A stretch of 64,000 bases of DNA, taken from positions 316,008-380,007 of the forward strand of contig NRSV01000016.1 of the NCBI GenBank assembly GCA_002286855.1. Direction: 5' to 3'. The DNA comes from Bipolaris cookei. Lineage: Eukaryota; Ascomycota; Dothideomycetes; Pleosporales; Pleosporaceae. A model generated the notes under the pieces. It saw nothing but the letters and a program-made list of their open reading frames with translations. It was not told the DNA's origin and made no database searches. Of this stretch, positions 43,816 through 54,459 are shown one piece after another (positions within the stretch are counted from its first letter, which is position 1; the number at the start of each line of letters is the position of its first letter). A program made the translations under genes and the position numbers.

Positions 43816-46245
43816 GTTGTCGGAGGGGGCAGATATCGCAGCCGGTGATGCAGCCAGAGGAATAAATTTTCTCAGTCGACTTGCTGTCGCCCCACACTAT
43901 CCGAAAGTCTGGGGAAAAGAATCTGGGGAAGAGCACTGCCCATATAAGGTCGTACGATGGATCCTGTTGCCGGCGAGCGTCTTGGTCCAAGAGGCGCTAT
44001 CAGGCGTCGCACGAGAACAGGAAAAGGGTGCCGGCAGTTGCTTTGGTCTCTGCTCGCAGAGGGAGGGCAGGCAGAACATACTTAGCTTCAATCCTCTTGT
44101 CCCCTTTAAGCTGGCGGCAACCGGGCCCGGATGCGCCTCCAGCGGGGGAGGATTCAACAAGAACCCTAGACCGGCCCGCACTGTCGCAAACCAACCTCTC
44201 TTTGGCTGACAACTTGCGGGGGCGACACTTGGCTGACAGGGGCTGACTCGTGCAACTTGAGCCGATGGCGGGGAGGAATGGTGCTACCCTTGGCAGAGTG
44301 GGACGGCATTTTGTCGTCAATATTCTATGCTAGCTGGTGGCGAGTTCGGCAGTTGAAGTACCCAAACCTTTGACTAACAGCTACCTTTGTCGCACGTGTT
44401 GCCTGCTGTAAAACCATGGTGTGTCCTTGCGATCGAGCCGACTTTATTGGTTCTGAGTTGAAATGCGCTGTTGCTAAGCAAGTCCATGTGTGCCTGCTAG
44501 ATTTGCATTTACCCACAGGCTCTTTAGACCATGTCATAAACGAGCCTTTCATTTCCAAGCCCTTGGACAGGATCAGTACGTATCTATGTACGTATTTGTT
44601 CCACCTGCATGTCCCTGATTATGCAAACCCATATATGTATGTTGTTTAAAAAGACCCATGAGCATAGGAACGTTTTGATATGAGTCGGTCCTACTTCTGT
44701 GCTTATCTTGCGGTACGAACGTGTGTAAGCCTGCGTACCCTAATATTCCCCAGATTGCCATCTGATGTCAGTGCAGTAGGGCTTTCGGATACAGCCGATT
44801 TTACTCGCTCAAAATGGGGCCGAGTGCCAGATCGTCCACTGCTCCTTCTGGAGCCTCATCGTCTCTAATGCGTCGAGGTGAAGGGAACGAGCCAAAAATT
44901 TCTTAGACCTGAAACAGCAGTTGCCAAGATGTCACCACTGCCTTGGGAAAGCCGTATGCTGATCACATGCATCCTACTACTCTGGCTATCGCAAAGTACG
45001 CACGTAATCACCGACGCAAAATGCCCTGACAGTCAATTTTGTTGGCAAAAAATACCCCGACGTTCTGAAGTTTAAACCCAACAATCCCCCATCAGCACGG
45101 CAATTACAAAATCACACGTTGTATACGCGCCTCCCGAGGCTCTCCGCAACAACAACAATAAGTTCTACGCTACTCTTGGTAACGCCGTCTACAAAGGGGC
45201 ACCCAAGAAGCGTCCGAGAAGCTCACAACACATCTAGCGCGAAACGCCCAAAGCCATGGTACTTGTTACAATTACGCAATGACCGTCATGGGACTCCACA
45301 CAAACGCACCTGCTAAATTGGTGGCCTTTGCTGGCTTGGATGGCTGACTTGCGGCTTTAGTTTCGGCACCTCCTCGACCCCAGATTACGCTTTGATTATT
45401 ATTGGTGCCTCTGCGATACCCTCGGTTGCGGCTGCTCCATCACGTGACCCTCACTACCTGGCTTCGATTGCAACACTCACATGCTCTGCTCTCCCCTCAC
45501 CCTGTTTCTTCATCTGGTACGTTTTCCGACGACCCAGAATATTTCCTACAACTGCTGTATCAGTCCTTGCTATCAGTACCCACCCATAAATCGCCTGTAC
45601 CTCCTCCTTTCGTCCATCACCATCCGGATTGCCGACGGGAAACAGCTACACTTGTGATCTTGTCGACACTCGCTGCTTCTCATTCTTGGTAATCTCCACA
45701 GATTTCTCGGAGCACTGCCTTGGCACTCTTCACCAAGCTTCTTCCTTGCACTCAAACATTTGCAGTCGTATCTGGTTCTCAGAGCTGTCACAATGGCTGT
45801 TTATTACTATTCCATTAGAGTCTATATGCAGCTCGGGGCTATGTAAGACTTTGGCCATGGGCCGCTCTATCTTGTTACTTACATGTGGGAGTTTAATTTT
45901 TCTTTGTGTAGTACTACTGTGACAATGGCTGTTTAGCTGCCACTGGAAAGCCATTTAAAATGATTTGTCGGATCTGCAAAATAATGTGGGCAAGATTCGA
46001 GTCTCATCAAGTCTTCATAATGACAGCACAGTGTCTGAGTGAGCCTATACAGCTACTACTCACAACAGGCACGCAAGACGAACAACTCCAACCTCGGAGA
46101 ACTAACAAACACTGTTGTTTTAGCTGTGAATGGACACTGAGACAGATTGAAAGGCTATAAAATATCCCTGATGACCACAGGACTTTATCATACAACTAAC
46201 AATCATCAGTCACAATGAAAAAAATGGACAAAGCAGCCCCTTACA
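43816..46245. other. Sparse 2.4-kb tract
   Basis: Contains the permease promoter at the left. Between about 44931 and 45347 there are short stretches with gene-like codon usage that shift frame three times, possibly a relic. A 19-nt near-identical direct repeat occurs at 45785-45803 and 45917-45935. No intact gene is recognisable. Confidence 0.4.
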
Positions 46246-46575
46246 ATGTCAATAACACAAATCATTTATTACAGTTGCGGCCACCTTAGACTTGTGGTAA
46301 CTCATGAGCATAACAGAGACGAATGCCCTACTAACATGCCAGACAGCACTATGACACCAGAAAATTGCCCCAGCTGCATAAAGCCAAAGAGCGGTAGCGA
46401 CGACAATAGCTGTGATACCCACTATGGAAGTAAATTTTCGAGCATAACGGGAAGTTCCGGCGAAGTTACTGATACTAACTACGATGGTGACGACGAAATG
46501 CCATCCGATAAGCGTCCTGTTGCGCTGGCGCGTAGACTAAAAAATGTAAGACCAGCAGAAGAATGCGAAAGATAA
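46246..46575 (+). CDS. Hypothetical small Cys/His protein
   Basis: An intronless ORF of 109 aa with an ATG start. I do not recognise it. The N-terminal half carries spaced Cys and His residues (YYSCGHLRLV, EHNRDECP, NCPSCIKP) that could bind zinc. The rest is Ser/Asp-rich and ends in a basic stretch. Residue composition is less random than in nearby ORFs, but the AT-rich surroundings and the absence of known domains keep this tentative. It could be a lineage-specific gene, part of a longer spliced gene, or chance. Confidence 0.35.
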   Translation: MSITQIIYYSCGHLRLVVTHEHNRDECPTNMPDSTMTPENCPSCIKPKSGSDDNSCDTHYGSKFSSITGSSGEVTDTNYDGDDEMPSDKRPVALARRLKNVRPAEECER

Positions 46576-47539
46576 GGGTAGTAGACTAACTGGAATGTTA
46601 GGTTTCTACGCATAACCAAAACAAGGCCTGTGCAAAAGCAGCGTGCCAATGCGTTGCATGCGAAGTAGAGAACGCTATGATCGATGAACGCCCAGGACAA
46701 TGAGACGCTTCTTTCTTTGGCCTGAAGCGATTAACACATGGTATCTTGTTGAGCCTATTGACGATTTGGCGCAGCTATTCACGGTCCACAGTGACCCAGC
46801 AAGCGTCGCCAAGCTTACAAAAGCATCTGTTGTGGTCAGCCTTTACGATATTGTCACCCCTGTCTTATGATAAGCTTAAAATTTTCATGTGAATTTATTC
46901 CCGATTGCGCAGTGATACTGGTTGATGCCATGTCAGTATTCTCCATCTTCACTAATGCATATATGTGAGACTACAATTCACATGGATGCGAGAAGAGGCA
47001 GGTGTCAATGTCATTGCTATGTGCGTCTTCAGTAGTACTCTGAGCCTACTCTATTCCTTACTGCATACCACGATATTTACAAAGCACAAATTACCATGCC
47101 TTTCTGTCAAGCTCACCACTCCCGAATAGATCCCAAAAAAACTTAAGACAACGGTAAAGTATTTATGAACCTTGAAGATGATACGAGGCCACAAGGACGG
47201 CTGATATGAGATGGTACAACATGCGATGAGCTGGGTCCGATGTGAGACGAAGGGCGATGATTCAAACCCATCACATCCATGATAACTCATTCAACACGCA
47301 ATGTCAATTTAGAAAATACACGCCTTTCAAAATCACCCATTTATTGCCAGTTTTCACGTGACACGCCATCAAAAGCGAGTCCGGTGCGCGGCCGCTTAGT
47401 GGCGGCAGCTACTACGTTATCGATAACATTGGTTCCGACGGAAGTTCCGACAACCTTCATCTCGGATGCCCACCTCCAAACCCCAGCAAGGCAAAAGAGC
47501 TCCTGCTACCTCGAAACATATCACGTCGAACTCGAAAAT
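46576..47539. other. Region upstream of quinolinate phosphoribosyltransferase
   Basis: AT-rich non-coding sequence. The frame of the next gene is open from 47279 but the residues before 47540 do not fit the family. No other feature is seen. Confidence 0.4.
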
Positions 47540-48588
47540 ATGCAGGTAGCTGAGGGCGCCCCGGCACATGGCGCGGTAGCACATCTGCTACCGCAAACGT
47601 ATAAGAGGCTTGTGTCTGAATGGCTGGAGGAGGACACGCCGAGCTTCGATTATGGTGGGTTCGTGGTTGGAGAGGAGATGTCGGAGGCGAAGCTACTGGG
47701 TAAGAGCGAGGTAAGTAATGTTTCTTTTCTCGTCCTCTGGAAGCCCCTCTTGCTGACGAGAAAGTAGGGCATAGTAGCTGGCGTGCCATTTTTCGATGAA
47801 GTGTTCCGTCAACTAGGTTGCACGTGAGTCCTCCACTATCCACAACATTCAGTACCGAGGATTGACATGTTGTCAGTGTAGAATGGCACATCAAAGAAGG
47901 CACATCCTTTCAGCCTATTACTCACTGCGCCACGGTCCGCGGCCCAGTCCGCCACCTTCTCCTCGGCGAGCGCGTAGCCCTCAATACGCTCGCCCGCTGT
48001 TCCGGCATCGCTACCAAGAGTCATCGCCTACTGACCCTTTTGCGTGGCGCGGGATACCCCAATATCCTCGCTGGAACCCGCAAAACTACGCCGGGGTTCC
48101 GCCTCGTGGAAAAATACGGCATGCTAGTTGGTGGTGTGGACGCGCATCGCGTTGATCTGAGCGCCATGACTATGTTAAAGGACAATCATATTGTCGCTGC
48201 AGGAAGCATTACTAACGCTGTGAAAGCTGCCAAGGCTGCAGGCGGTTTTGCAATCAAGGTCGAAGTCGAATGTCAGTCCTTTGAAGAAGCAGATGAGGCG
48301 ATTGCCGCGGGCGCTGATATCGTCATGTTGGACAACTTTACTCCCGAGGGGGTCCAGGTAGCTGCTAAGGACCTGAAAGATAAGTGGGGGCGTGGAATTG
48401 GCGATAGGAAGCAGTTCCTTGTGGAGGTCAGCGGGGGTTTGACAGAGCATAATGTTGAGAAGTATGTTTGTGGAGATATTGATATTGTGAGCACCAGCAG
48501 TATACACCAAGGAGTGCCGCATGTAGACTTTTCGCTCAAGATTGTGCCGAAGAGTAAGAAGAGCGGTGGAGAGAGTGCAGCGGTATAG
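47540..48588 (+). CDS. BNA6: Quinolinate phosphoribosyltransferase (NAD biosynthesis)
   Basis: Nicotinate-nucleotide pyrophosphorylase, 312 aa, which makes nicotinate mononucleotide from quinolinate and PRPP in de novo NAD synthesis. Three exons: 47540-47710, 47768-47823 and 47877-48588. Family motifs are GVPFFDEVF, LLGERVALNTLARCSGIA, the phosphate-binding AGTRKTTPGFR, LKDNHI, KVEVE, VMLDNF and EVSGGL. The start at MQVAEGAPAHG gives the normal length; upstream in-frame residues look like leader sequence. The enzyme is cytosolic in relatives. Confidence 0.95.
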
Positions 48589-49058
48589 GTTGGACGTCTA
48601 GTGAGTGCCCCTTGGGTTATTAAGAAGTAGCTAGCTGATGCACACATAGAACTGGTTGGTATAATAGCGATAAATATCAATCTGTTCAAAAGTTTCGACA
48701 TTTTCAATCAGATTTTCATTCTCAAAGCGCCTACCTTTGCTGCCATGTCATCTCCCTTACTGTCACTGGTTATAGGCTCCGTGATGCTTAGATGTATCGA
48801 GAACAGAAACCACTGTGCCACACTCACTGCTATAAAACATCAATAAGACAATAGGAAGACACATAGATATTGTGGAGCATTAATGAGAACCAGGAAAGCC
48901 CCTACATTGTCGCATGATAATGTCTTTTCGTCTCCAACATCGACCAGTACAAATGTGTATTCATTTCCCCTACTCACTTGAACAGTAATATTAAAGCCAA
49001 AAGAGGTCCCAGCAACAGCAGAGAAACATCTCGATAGCCCCAATCCCCAACATACACT
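48589..49058. other. Intergenic region upstream of the GH16 gene
   Basis: A 470-bp AT-rich spacer with the 3' UTR of BNA6 and the GH16 promoter. No gene is seen. Confidence 0.45.
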
Positions 49059-50081
49059 ATGCCTTCTTCAAAGCTTTTTACAACAGTACTAGCCGCCCTC
49101 TCCCTCTCCCTCTTAACCACCGCACTCGCCGCACTCACCGCACACACCCCCAACACCACCCAATACACCCTCACCGACGACCTAAGCTCTAAAACCTTCT
49201 TCCCATTCTTCTTCCTCTTCTCCTCCCCCGACCCCACCAACGGCTTCGTCCAATACCAAAGCCTCTCCTCCGCAGCCTCCCAATCCCTCCTCGACGTACA
49301 CCACACCACCAAAAACGCCGACGGTCGCGCCTCTGTGCGCCTTGAGAGCAAGAAAAGCTGAAACAGAGGACTCCTGGTTGCTAATATCAGGCACATCTCT
49401 GCGCCGCAATGCGGGGTTTGGCCTGCATTCTTGTTATTGTCTGCGTCGAAGGGGTGGCCGGAAGATGGGGAGATAGATATCTTGGAGGGTGTGAATGAAG
49501 CAGTGGGGAACGGGGTTGCGTTGCATACATCTGCGGAATGTGTGGTTGATGATAGGACTGGGGGTGGTGCTTCTGGCGGCAGTGTCGAGTTCACGGGTAC
49601 AATGGTAACAGAGAACTGCGATGTTGATGCGCCGGGCCAAGGGAAGAATGTGGGATGCTCAATTCGCGCGCTGGAGAGCAGGAATCATGTGCAGGTAGGG
49701 TTTATGCGGAATGTGATGGGTGAGGCGCGGTTTCCGTCGTATGGGATGTGGTTCAACGATGCGAAGGGTGGACTGTATGCTATGGAGTGGTTGGAATCGA
49801 GTATCTCGATGTGGTTTTTTTCTCGCGATTCTCCTGGGTATACTCAGTATTTCTCGCAGTCGAACGCCACGGCTGTTGCGCCGCCGGATCCATCGACCTG
49901 GTGTCCGCCGATGGCGCGGTTTAGCGGCTCGGAATGCGATTTCAGCGAGCGCTTTGTTGATGTGAGAATTATGTTCAACGCGACGTTTTGCGATGAGTGG
50001 GCGGGGAAATTGTGGAATGAGGAGTGTGCGTGGAGAAAATGGGGGTGGAGACTTGTGAAGAGTATGTTAGGGATAATCTAG
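49059..50081 (+). pseudogene. GH16 endo-beta-glucanase-like gene with an in-frame stop
   Basis: One reading frame of 341 codons covers a secreted glycoside hydrolase family 16 protein, but codon 101 (49359-49361) is TGA. The start MPSSKLFTTVLAALSLSLL is a signal peptide. Before the stop, DGRASVRLESKKS is the usual GH16 block; right after it, NRGLLVANI and CGVWPAFLLL continue the same block in the same frame. The stop sits where relatives have Trp or Tyr. The catalytic motif GEIDILEG (ExDxxE) is intact downstream, as is the C-terminal region. No GT-AG intron of suitable length and phase removes the stop. A G-to-A change of TGG would explain it. Alternatives are a base error or readthrough; a downstream start at 49431 would lack the secretion signal. 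Confidence 0.8.
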
Positions 50082-51472
50082 ACGTCTTTCGCGAGGCGTA
50101 CTGGGAGGCTGAGTGGTTACGCTGGTTTCAGAAAGCGTAGTTATAGAAATGTATGGTTCTTTTATATCCTCGTAACCTTTTTGTTTTCAAGAATTAAGAG
50201 GAGAGAACGCAGCATGAATGATGTACTAGAGTAGAGATGCGATTATCTGAGCGAATCTATAATACAATCATCAGTTACTAGCTTTATATCCTTAGTACCA
50301 GAGTTGCTAACAATCAAGCTGCCGATCAAATTGATTGTTAGCAACTCTGCTCAGCCTCGTGAACAGCGCCCCTTTACCCCACCATGTAATAAGAATTTCC
50401 GGCACAGCCTTCAATACATAATTCGCTGGCATTCCACGGTTGGCTGGATCAGTGCAAGGTGCTTGATGCCTTGACTGATTGTTGATTATGGTATTCCGAT
50501 ACGCTCGGTTGACTAGACAGGCGACCGGTTAAGACGACTCACACGTTCTGTAGAGCGTAAAGATTAGTGTGAGCATGTAGAGTTAGCATGACGGGTGCCC
50601 CTATGTCATATTAGAAGTGTAGGGAAATATATCCCACATGTATATGCAGGCTGAGTAAGGCGGCGCAGCAATGCGGCACTTACATCCACCTTTCCATCTC
50701 GCAAGCATCTCACCTAGGCTCATGACCTACTGTGGATCTTCTCTTTTGCTTTAGCAGAGTTTTTCCTTTTAATGTAAAGCTACACCTCATTATCCTACCT
50801 GAGCGGGCTTTGAGGGCTTTGAGGAACGACATTAGCATACAATTTGCGACATAGACACGGTTGCCTGACCACAAATCAAGGCATCGCAAAACGTGCGAGA
50901 TGGATTCTGCACATATCAATAAGGAGACAAAACAAGTTGGAGAGGACGCTAGGTCACATGGCTTGGTGCCGGCCCTGAGGTAGGCAAGGCTCATTTTCGC
51001 CATAAAAACAAGCTCTCCGCGCATCGGGCAGGAAGGCGTCTATACGAGCGTAATTTTTGTATTTTTAGGATCGTAGAATTTTAGAAGTAGCTTTAGCATA
51101 GCATTTGAGGAAAATATCGCTGGAAAGAAGACGCGCGCAAGCTTTCTATTGCCTTAAAGTCAAAGTACCTGTAGTTTGTTCCGTCACGGCGGTTGTTCCG
51201 TTACGCGTGGATGGACGTTGCACACTCAACAACCACTTTTAGCCCCAACAGAACCATCCATTGCATAGTCATACTATGGCAAAGGACTTAATTCTAACAC
51301 ATTTGATGGATCAGGCCGACGAGTTGTGCTGCTCATAACTACTCCAGTTGGCAAATCTTTCTAGTCAATTGTTTGAGCAATTGGACACCAACCACCTCCA
51401 AGTCTACAAGTCGATTGATCAAGCTTCGAAAACAGCGCTTTGCCAGATATAAAATTCATACTGAATTTTACA
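50082..51472. other. Sparse AT-rich tract with a perfect inverted repeat
   Basis: No gene recognised. A 19-bp perfect hairpin lies at 50299-50349. ORFs such as the minus-strand one at 50710-51024 have no family features. Confidence 0.45.
50299..50349. repeat. Perfect 19-bp inverted repeat
   Basis: Arms at 50299-50317 and 50331-50349 are exact reverse complements around a 13-nt loop. The arm begins CAGAGTTGCTAACA. It lies about 220 bp past the GH16 stop. It could be the end of a small transposon remnant or a hairpin in a 3' region; the arms lack a T tract expected of simple terminators, which in any case do not apply to RNA polymerase II. Confidence 0.85.
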
Positions 51473-51844
51473 ATGCACTACGATCTTTGCATAATAGACT
51501 GCAACCATTGGGACGATAATGGTTTGAGTCTGCTCGATAAATTCAGGGGCGCAAGATTCTGGGATCACCCGAGAGATGGGATAATGTTGGCATCTTCCCA
51601 GAGCAGCAGAAGCAATCGCAGCATGGCAATGCCGGATTCAAATGTAGGCGTCACCTGGAACAAGGCGCACATCATTCAAATAGAAAATGGAGAGGAAATT
51701 GGACGGAAAGATATGTCCGATGACAAAATAAGGCAAGGTAGGTCAGTTATGACTAGAATCAGGCCCTGTTGTCCGGAAGCTGATTCGGGACCTACAGTTT
51801 ACATGGAACCCAGACGAGATTGGACGTATATTCCTGTTTTCTGA
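51473..51844 (+). CDS. Hypothetical protein, weak
   Basis: An ORF of 123 aa from the first ATG (the open frame to 51440 starts TTG). I do not recognise any domain. It begins MHYDLCIIDCNHWDDNG. A second ORF just downstream (about 51858-52112) ends in a hydrophobic stretch (LLAVAGVCVFVAGWFVGFF), and an intron could join the two into a single-pass membrane protein, but no junction is compelling. It sits in a sparse region next to the HET-domain gene. Confidence 0.22.
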   Translation: MHYDLCIIDCNHWDDNGLSLLDKFRGARFWDHPRDGIMLASSQSSRSNRSMAMPDSNVGVTWNKAHIIQIENGEEIGRKDMSDDKIRQGRSVMTRIRPCCPEADSGPTVYMEPRRDWTYIPVF

Positions 51845-52755
51845 AACTGTCGCGATCTTGCGATCCCGCCTTGCTCATATCATTGTTCCGTCATCTATGG
51901 ATGTGATCAGAGCTCTCAAGAGTCTAATACTTTTGCTTCGACAGGTTTACCACAAGGAAATCAACTGGCCTAAAGGAGCGGGTAAAACGTGCCTGGGCGG
52001 GCGTGGAACAACAGCAGTAGATAGCATCGCCACCGTACCCCTGCTGGCTGTTGCTGGTGTCTGCGTTTTTGTAGCTGGATGGTTTGTAGGCTTCTTTGGG
52101 CTATTAATGTAGAACTCGAAATTCTGGACAAGGCACACATTCATGATCAAGTTTGAGGAACGGTTCCCTAAGTTTGAATCACTTCATCATTGAGCGGCCA
52201 GGTTTTGTTATCTCTTCTTATTACGACCTTGCGTTACTATAGGAACTATATTATTTTTTCACCGTATTACCCTGCAGTTTATAGTTCATTCAACATCTTT
52301 GTGGGTTCATCAGAGCACTGACCCTTTTATCTTAATCTTAGACTATCTGCAGAATAATATACCATCATAGCAGTATGAGTTATTGGCATATCGTTACAGC
52401 TAGCCAGGTGGGCGACTGACCCACTGCGGCCACATCCTTGTAGCTTCGCAGGGAACGAGGATAGTTAAATGAACTGTTCCCGCGTGAATGTCAAAGACAG
52501 AGGGGCCTGGTGACGATCGCAACTTCAGGCGACAAGGCTTTTGTCAGCATTGTGGCCTGATCTGGGTGGTGTGGCTGGGCAGAAGAATTGAACTGATGTG
52601 GAATGGTCTTCAATCACAAAAGTGCGAACTCTATCAGGTCTGCTTCGTCCCCATGGCTTTTACCAAGTGCCTCCCCTTCCATGTAGCCGTGGAGGTAACT
52701 AAGTGGCGGAAAAAAGTAAGCAGATTGCAACGCGCAGGCACGGGGAAAAGATGAC
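51845..52755. other. Intergenic region before the HET gene
   Basis: Contains the 84-codon hydrophobic-tailed ORF at 51858-52112 and AT-rich sequence after it, then the 3' flank of the HET gene. Nothing firm is seen. Confidence 0.35.
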
Positions 52756-54459
52756 TTACCATTCACCAATAAGCTGGTACATCTTACTATTCATCCTCGT
52801 ATCTGTAGCACGAATACATAGAAGAACTTGTCCGCCAGGAAAAGCGCAGATCAGATCACCATCTTGAACAGGTTGGTCGACTATGCCCAACGAGTTGTTG
52901 TCTGTGACAACCAAGGCTCGTCCACAAAGAGTACTAAAGAGCGCATCGTCATAAGACTTGGCGAGACTATCGATGCCCACAATACAATTGCTTGCTTCTG
53001 CGGACCATGCCTCCCAGAGTGCATCAGCCTGATACTCACTGAGGACAGTGGCTGAACCCCGGGGTCCATTGAAGCGAATCCTCGAAGCGACGATTGTCCT
53101 TCGAAACATGTCTAACCTGCTACTTTCATTCAAGCCGATATGGTCCCAACTACGCAACTGCTCTTGTAACAAGTGCAACGTGTCATACACGGATGTGCCC
53201 TTATAGAATGTCTTGTCCGGAAACCTTTCTAAAACTTGTACGCGAGCAATGGGCATACCAACGAGTGTTAAGACACCTTCTGTGATCAGAGCTTGAGCTC
53301 TTTCTGATGATCCACATGCCCGATATCCATTGGGCCACAGTAAAATCCTCTTTCCTCGCCGTATTGTCCAATCAGGGCACCAGCTCGGTAACATAAGCTG
53401 AGATCGGACATTCCGGTTGTGATGTGACAGAATCTCCAAGGTCCCCGAGTATTCAATAGCGGTCTTCACAACGGCTTGGTAGAGATCCTGGACAGACTGT
53501 GCGTAATTTGGAGCTAATTCGGGGATTTGGCCTATGAGTTTGTACAGGCTGAAAATCTTATCCCGTGGATCTAGTGACTGCGATGCTCTGAACTTGTAGA
53601 GTATATCTACAGCCTGCTTGCATGGCTGCAAGCCTTGTTGGTATTTGTCTCGCGTGGACCAAAGGTGATGGATCGACGTGGACGCGACATGTTGGATCAG
53701 GTAGACTTGTTCTCGTGGAATTATGGCCTTGAATCGATACTCTATAAGGAGATTGATTGCTTTCGAAAACTCATCACCTTGTAAAATGCACGCGCCACAT
53801 AGGAACTGGATATTCTTTGCGACAACATATTCCTGAATAATCCATGCGCGGCCCCACCATTGTCGTTGCGTCAGTTTCAAGAGGGCGTTCCAAGATGATG
53901 CCAGGCTATGATCGCCCACCATTTTCGCCACTGTATCGAGATCACCTGGCTGGAGTTCCGAGATTATGTGTAAGAGATGCAGCGCTCGGTCGCTGTCATC
54001 TGATTCATCACCCAGAAATATCAGAGCTCTCCGAGAAAAGGTAAAGACCGCCCACATACGCGGGACTTGGACGCTTTTCTCATCCGTACTCGTTTGATCA
54101 ATACAAAGCGCGTCGACCCACAAGAGTCTAGCTGATGTCTTGTAACGGAGACACCGTAATGCGCATTGGAGATTCCGAGTAACAAGCACAGGTCGACCAT
54201 CAAGGATAACGGTGTCTGTAGTAGCGGGCGCGCCCCAGACATAAGATAGGGCTTCATAAGCTCCCAAACTATCCCCCATTGTCGAGACCGATAGACTGCA
54301 TTGGATCGTAGAATCTCGATCGCCTGGTAAGAGTAGAAGAAGGCGAATCCCCCAGCTTAGATGTTCATCAACATCAGAACCCGATGATGCTGCATCCTGG
54401 AGTGGGTGATATAGCTGGGTAGTCGGCTCTGGCGCATATGTGAACTCCGCCATCAGCAT
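52756..54459 (-). CDS. HET-domain protein (heterokaryon incompatibility type)
   Basis: Single-exon gene for about 567 aa, from MLMAEFTYAPEP; the frame is open to a GTG at 54528, and an upstream exon is possible. The HET domain lies near the N-terminus: YEALSYVWG, then LLWVDALCIDQ and ALIFLGDESDD. Downstream are FRASQSLDPRDKIFSLYKL, the usual R(D)PRDKIF-like block, and a C-terminal part ending in DGDLICAFPGGQVLLCIR, common to this large Pezizomycotina family. HET proteins trigger regulated cell death when unlike hyphae fuse, but most family members have no assigned specificity. The gene sits in a sparse, AT-rich stretch, a common setting for them. Confidence 0.9.
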   Translation of the reverse strand: MLMAEFTYAPEPTTQLYHPLQDAASSGSDVDEHLSWGIRLLLLLPGDRDSTIQCSLSVSTMGDSLGAYEALSYVWGAPATTDTVILDGRPVLVTRNLQCALRCLRYKTSARLLWVDALCIDQTSTDEKSVQVPRMWAVFTFSRRALIFLGDESDDSDRALHLLHIISELQPGDLDTVAKMVGDHSLASSWNALLKLTQRQWWGRAWIIQEYVVAKNIQFLCGACILQGDEFSKAINLLIEYRFKAIIPREQVYLIQHVASTSIHHLWSTRDKYQQGLQPCKQAVDILYKFRASQSLDPRDKIFSLYKLIGQIPELAPNYAQSVQDLYQAVVKTAIEYSGTLEILSHHNRNVRSQLMLPSWCPDWTIRRGKRILLWPNGYRACGSSERAQALITEGVLTLVGMPIARVQVLERFPDKTFYKGTSVYDTLHLLQEQLRSWDHIGLNESSRLDMFRRTIVASRIRFNGPRGSATVLSEYQADALWEAWSAEASNCIVGIDSLAKSYDDALFSTLCGRALVVTDNNSLGIVDQPVQDGDLICAFPGGQVLLCIRATDTRMNSKMYQLIGEW

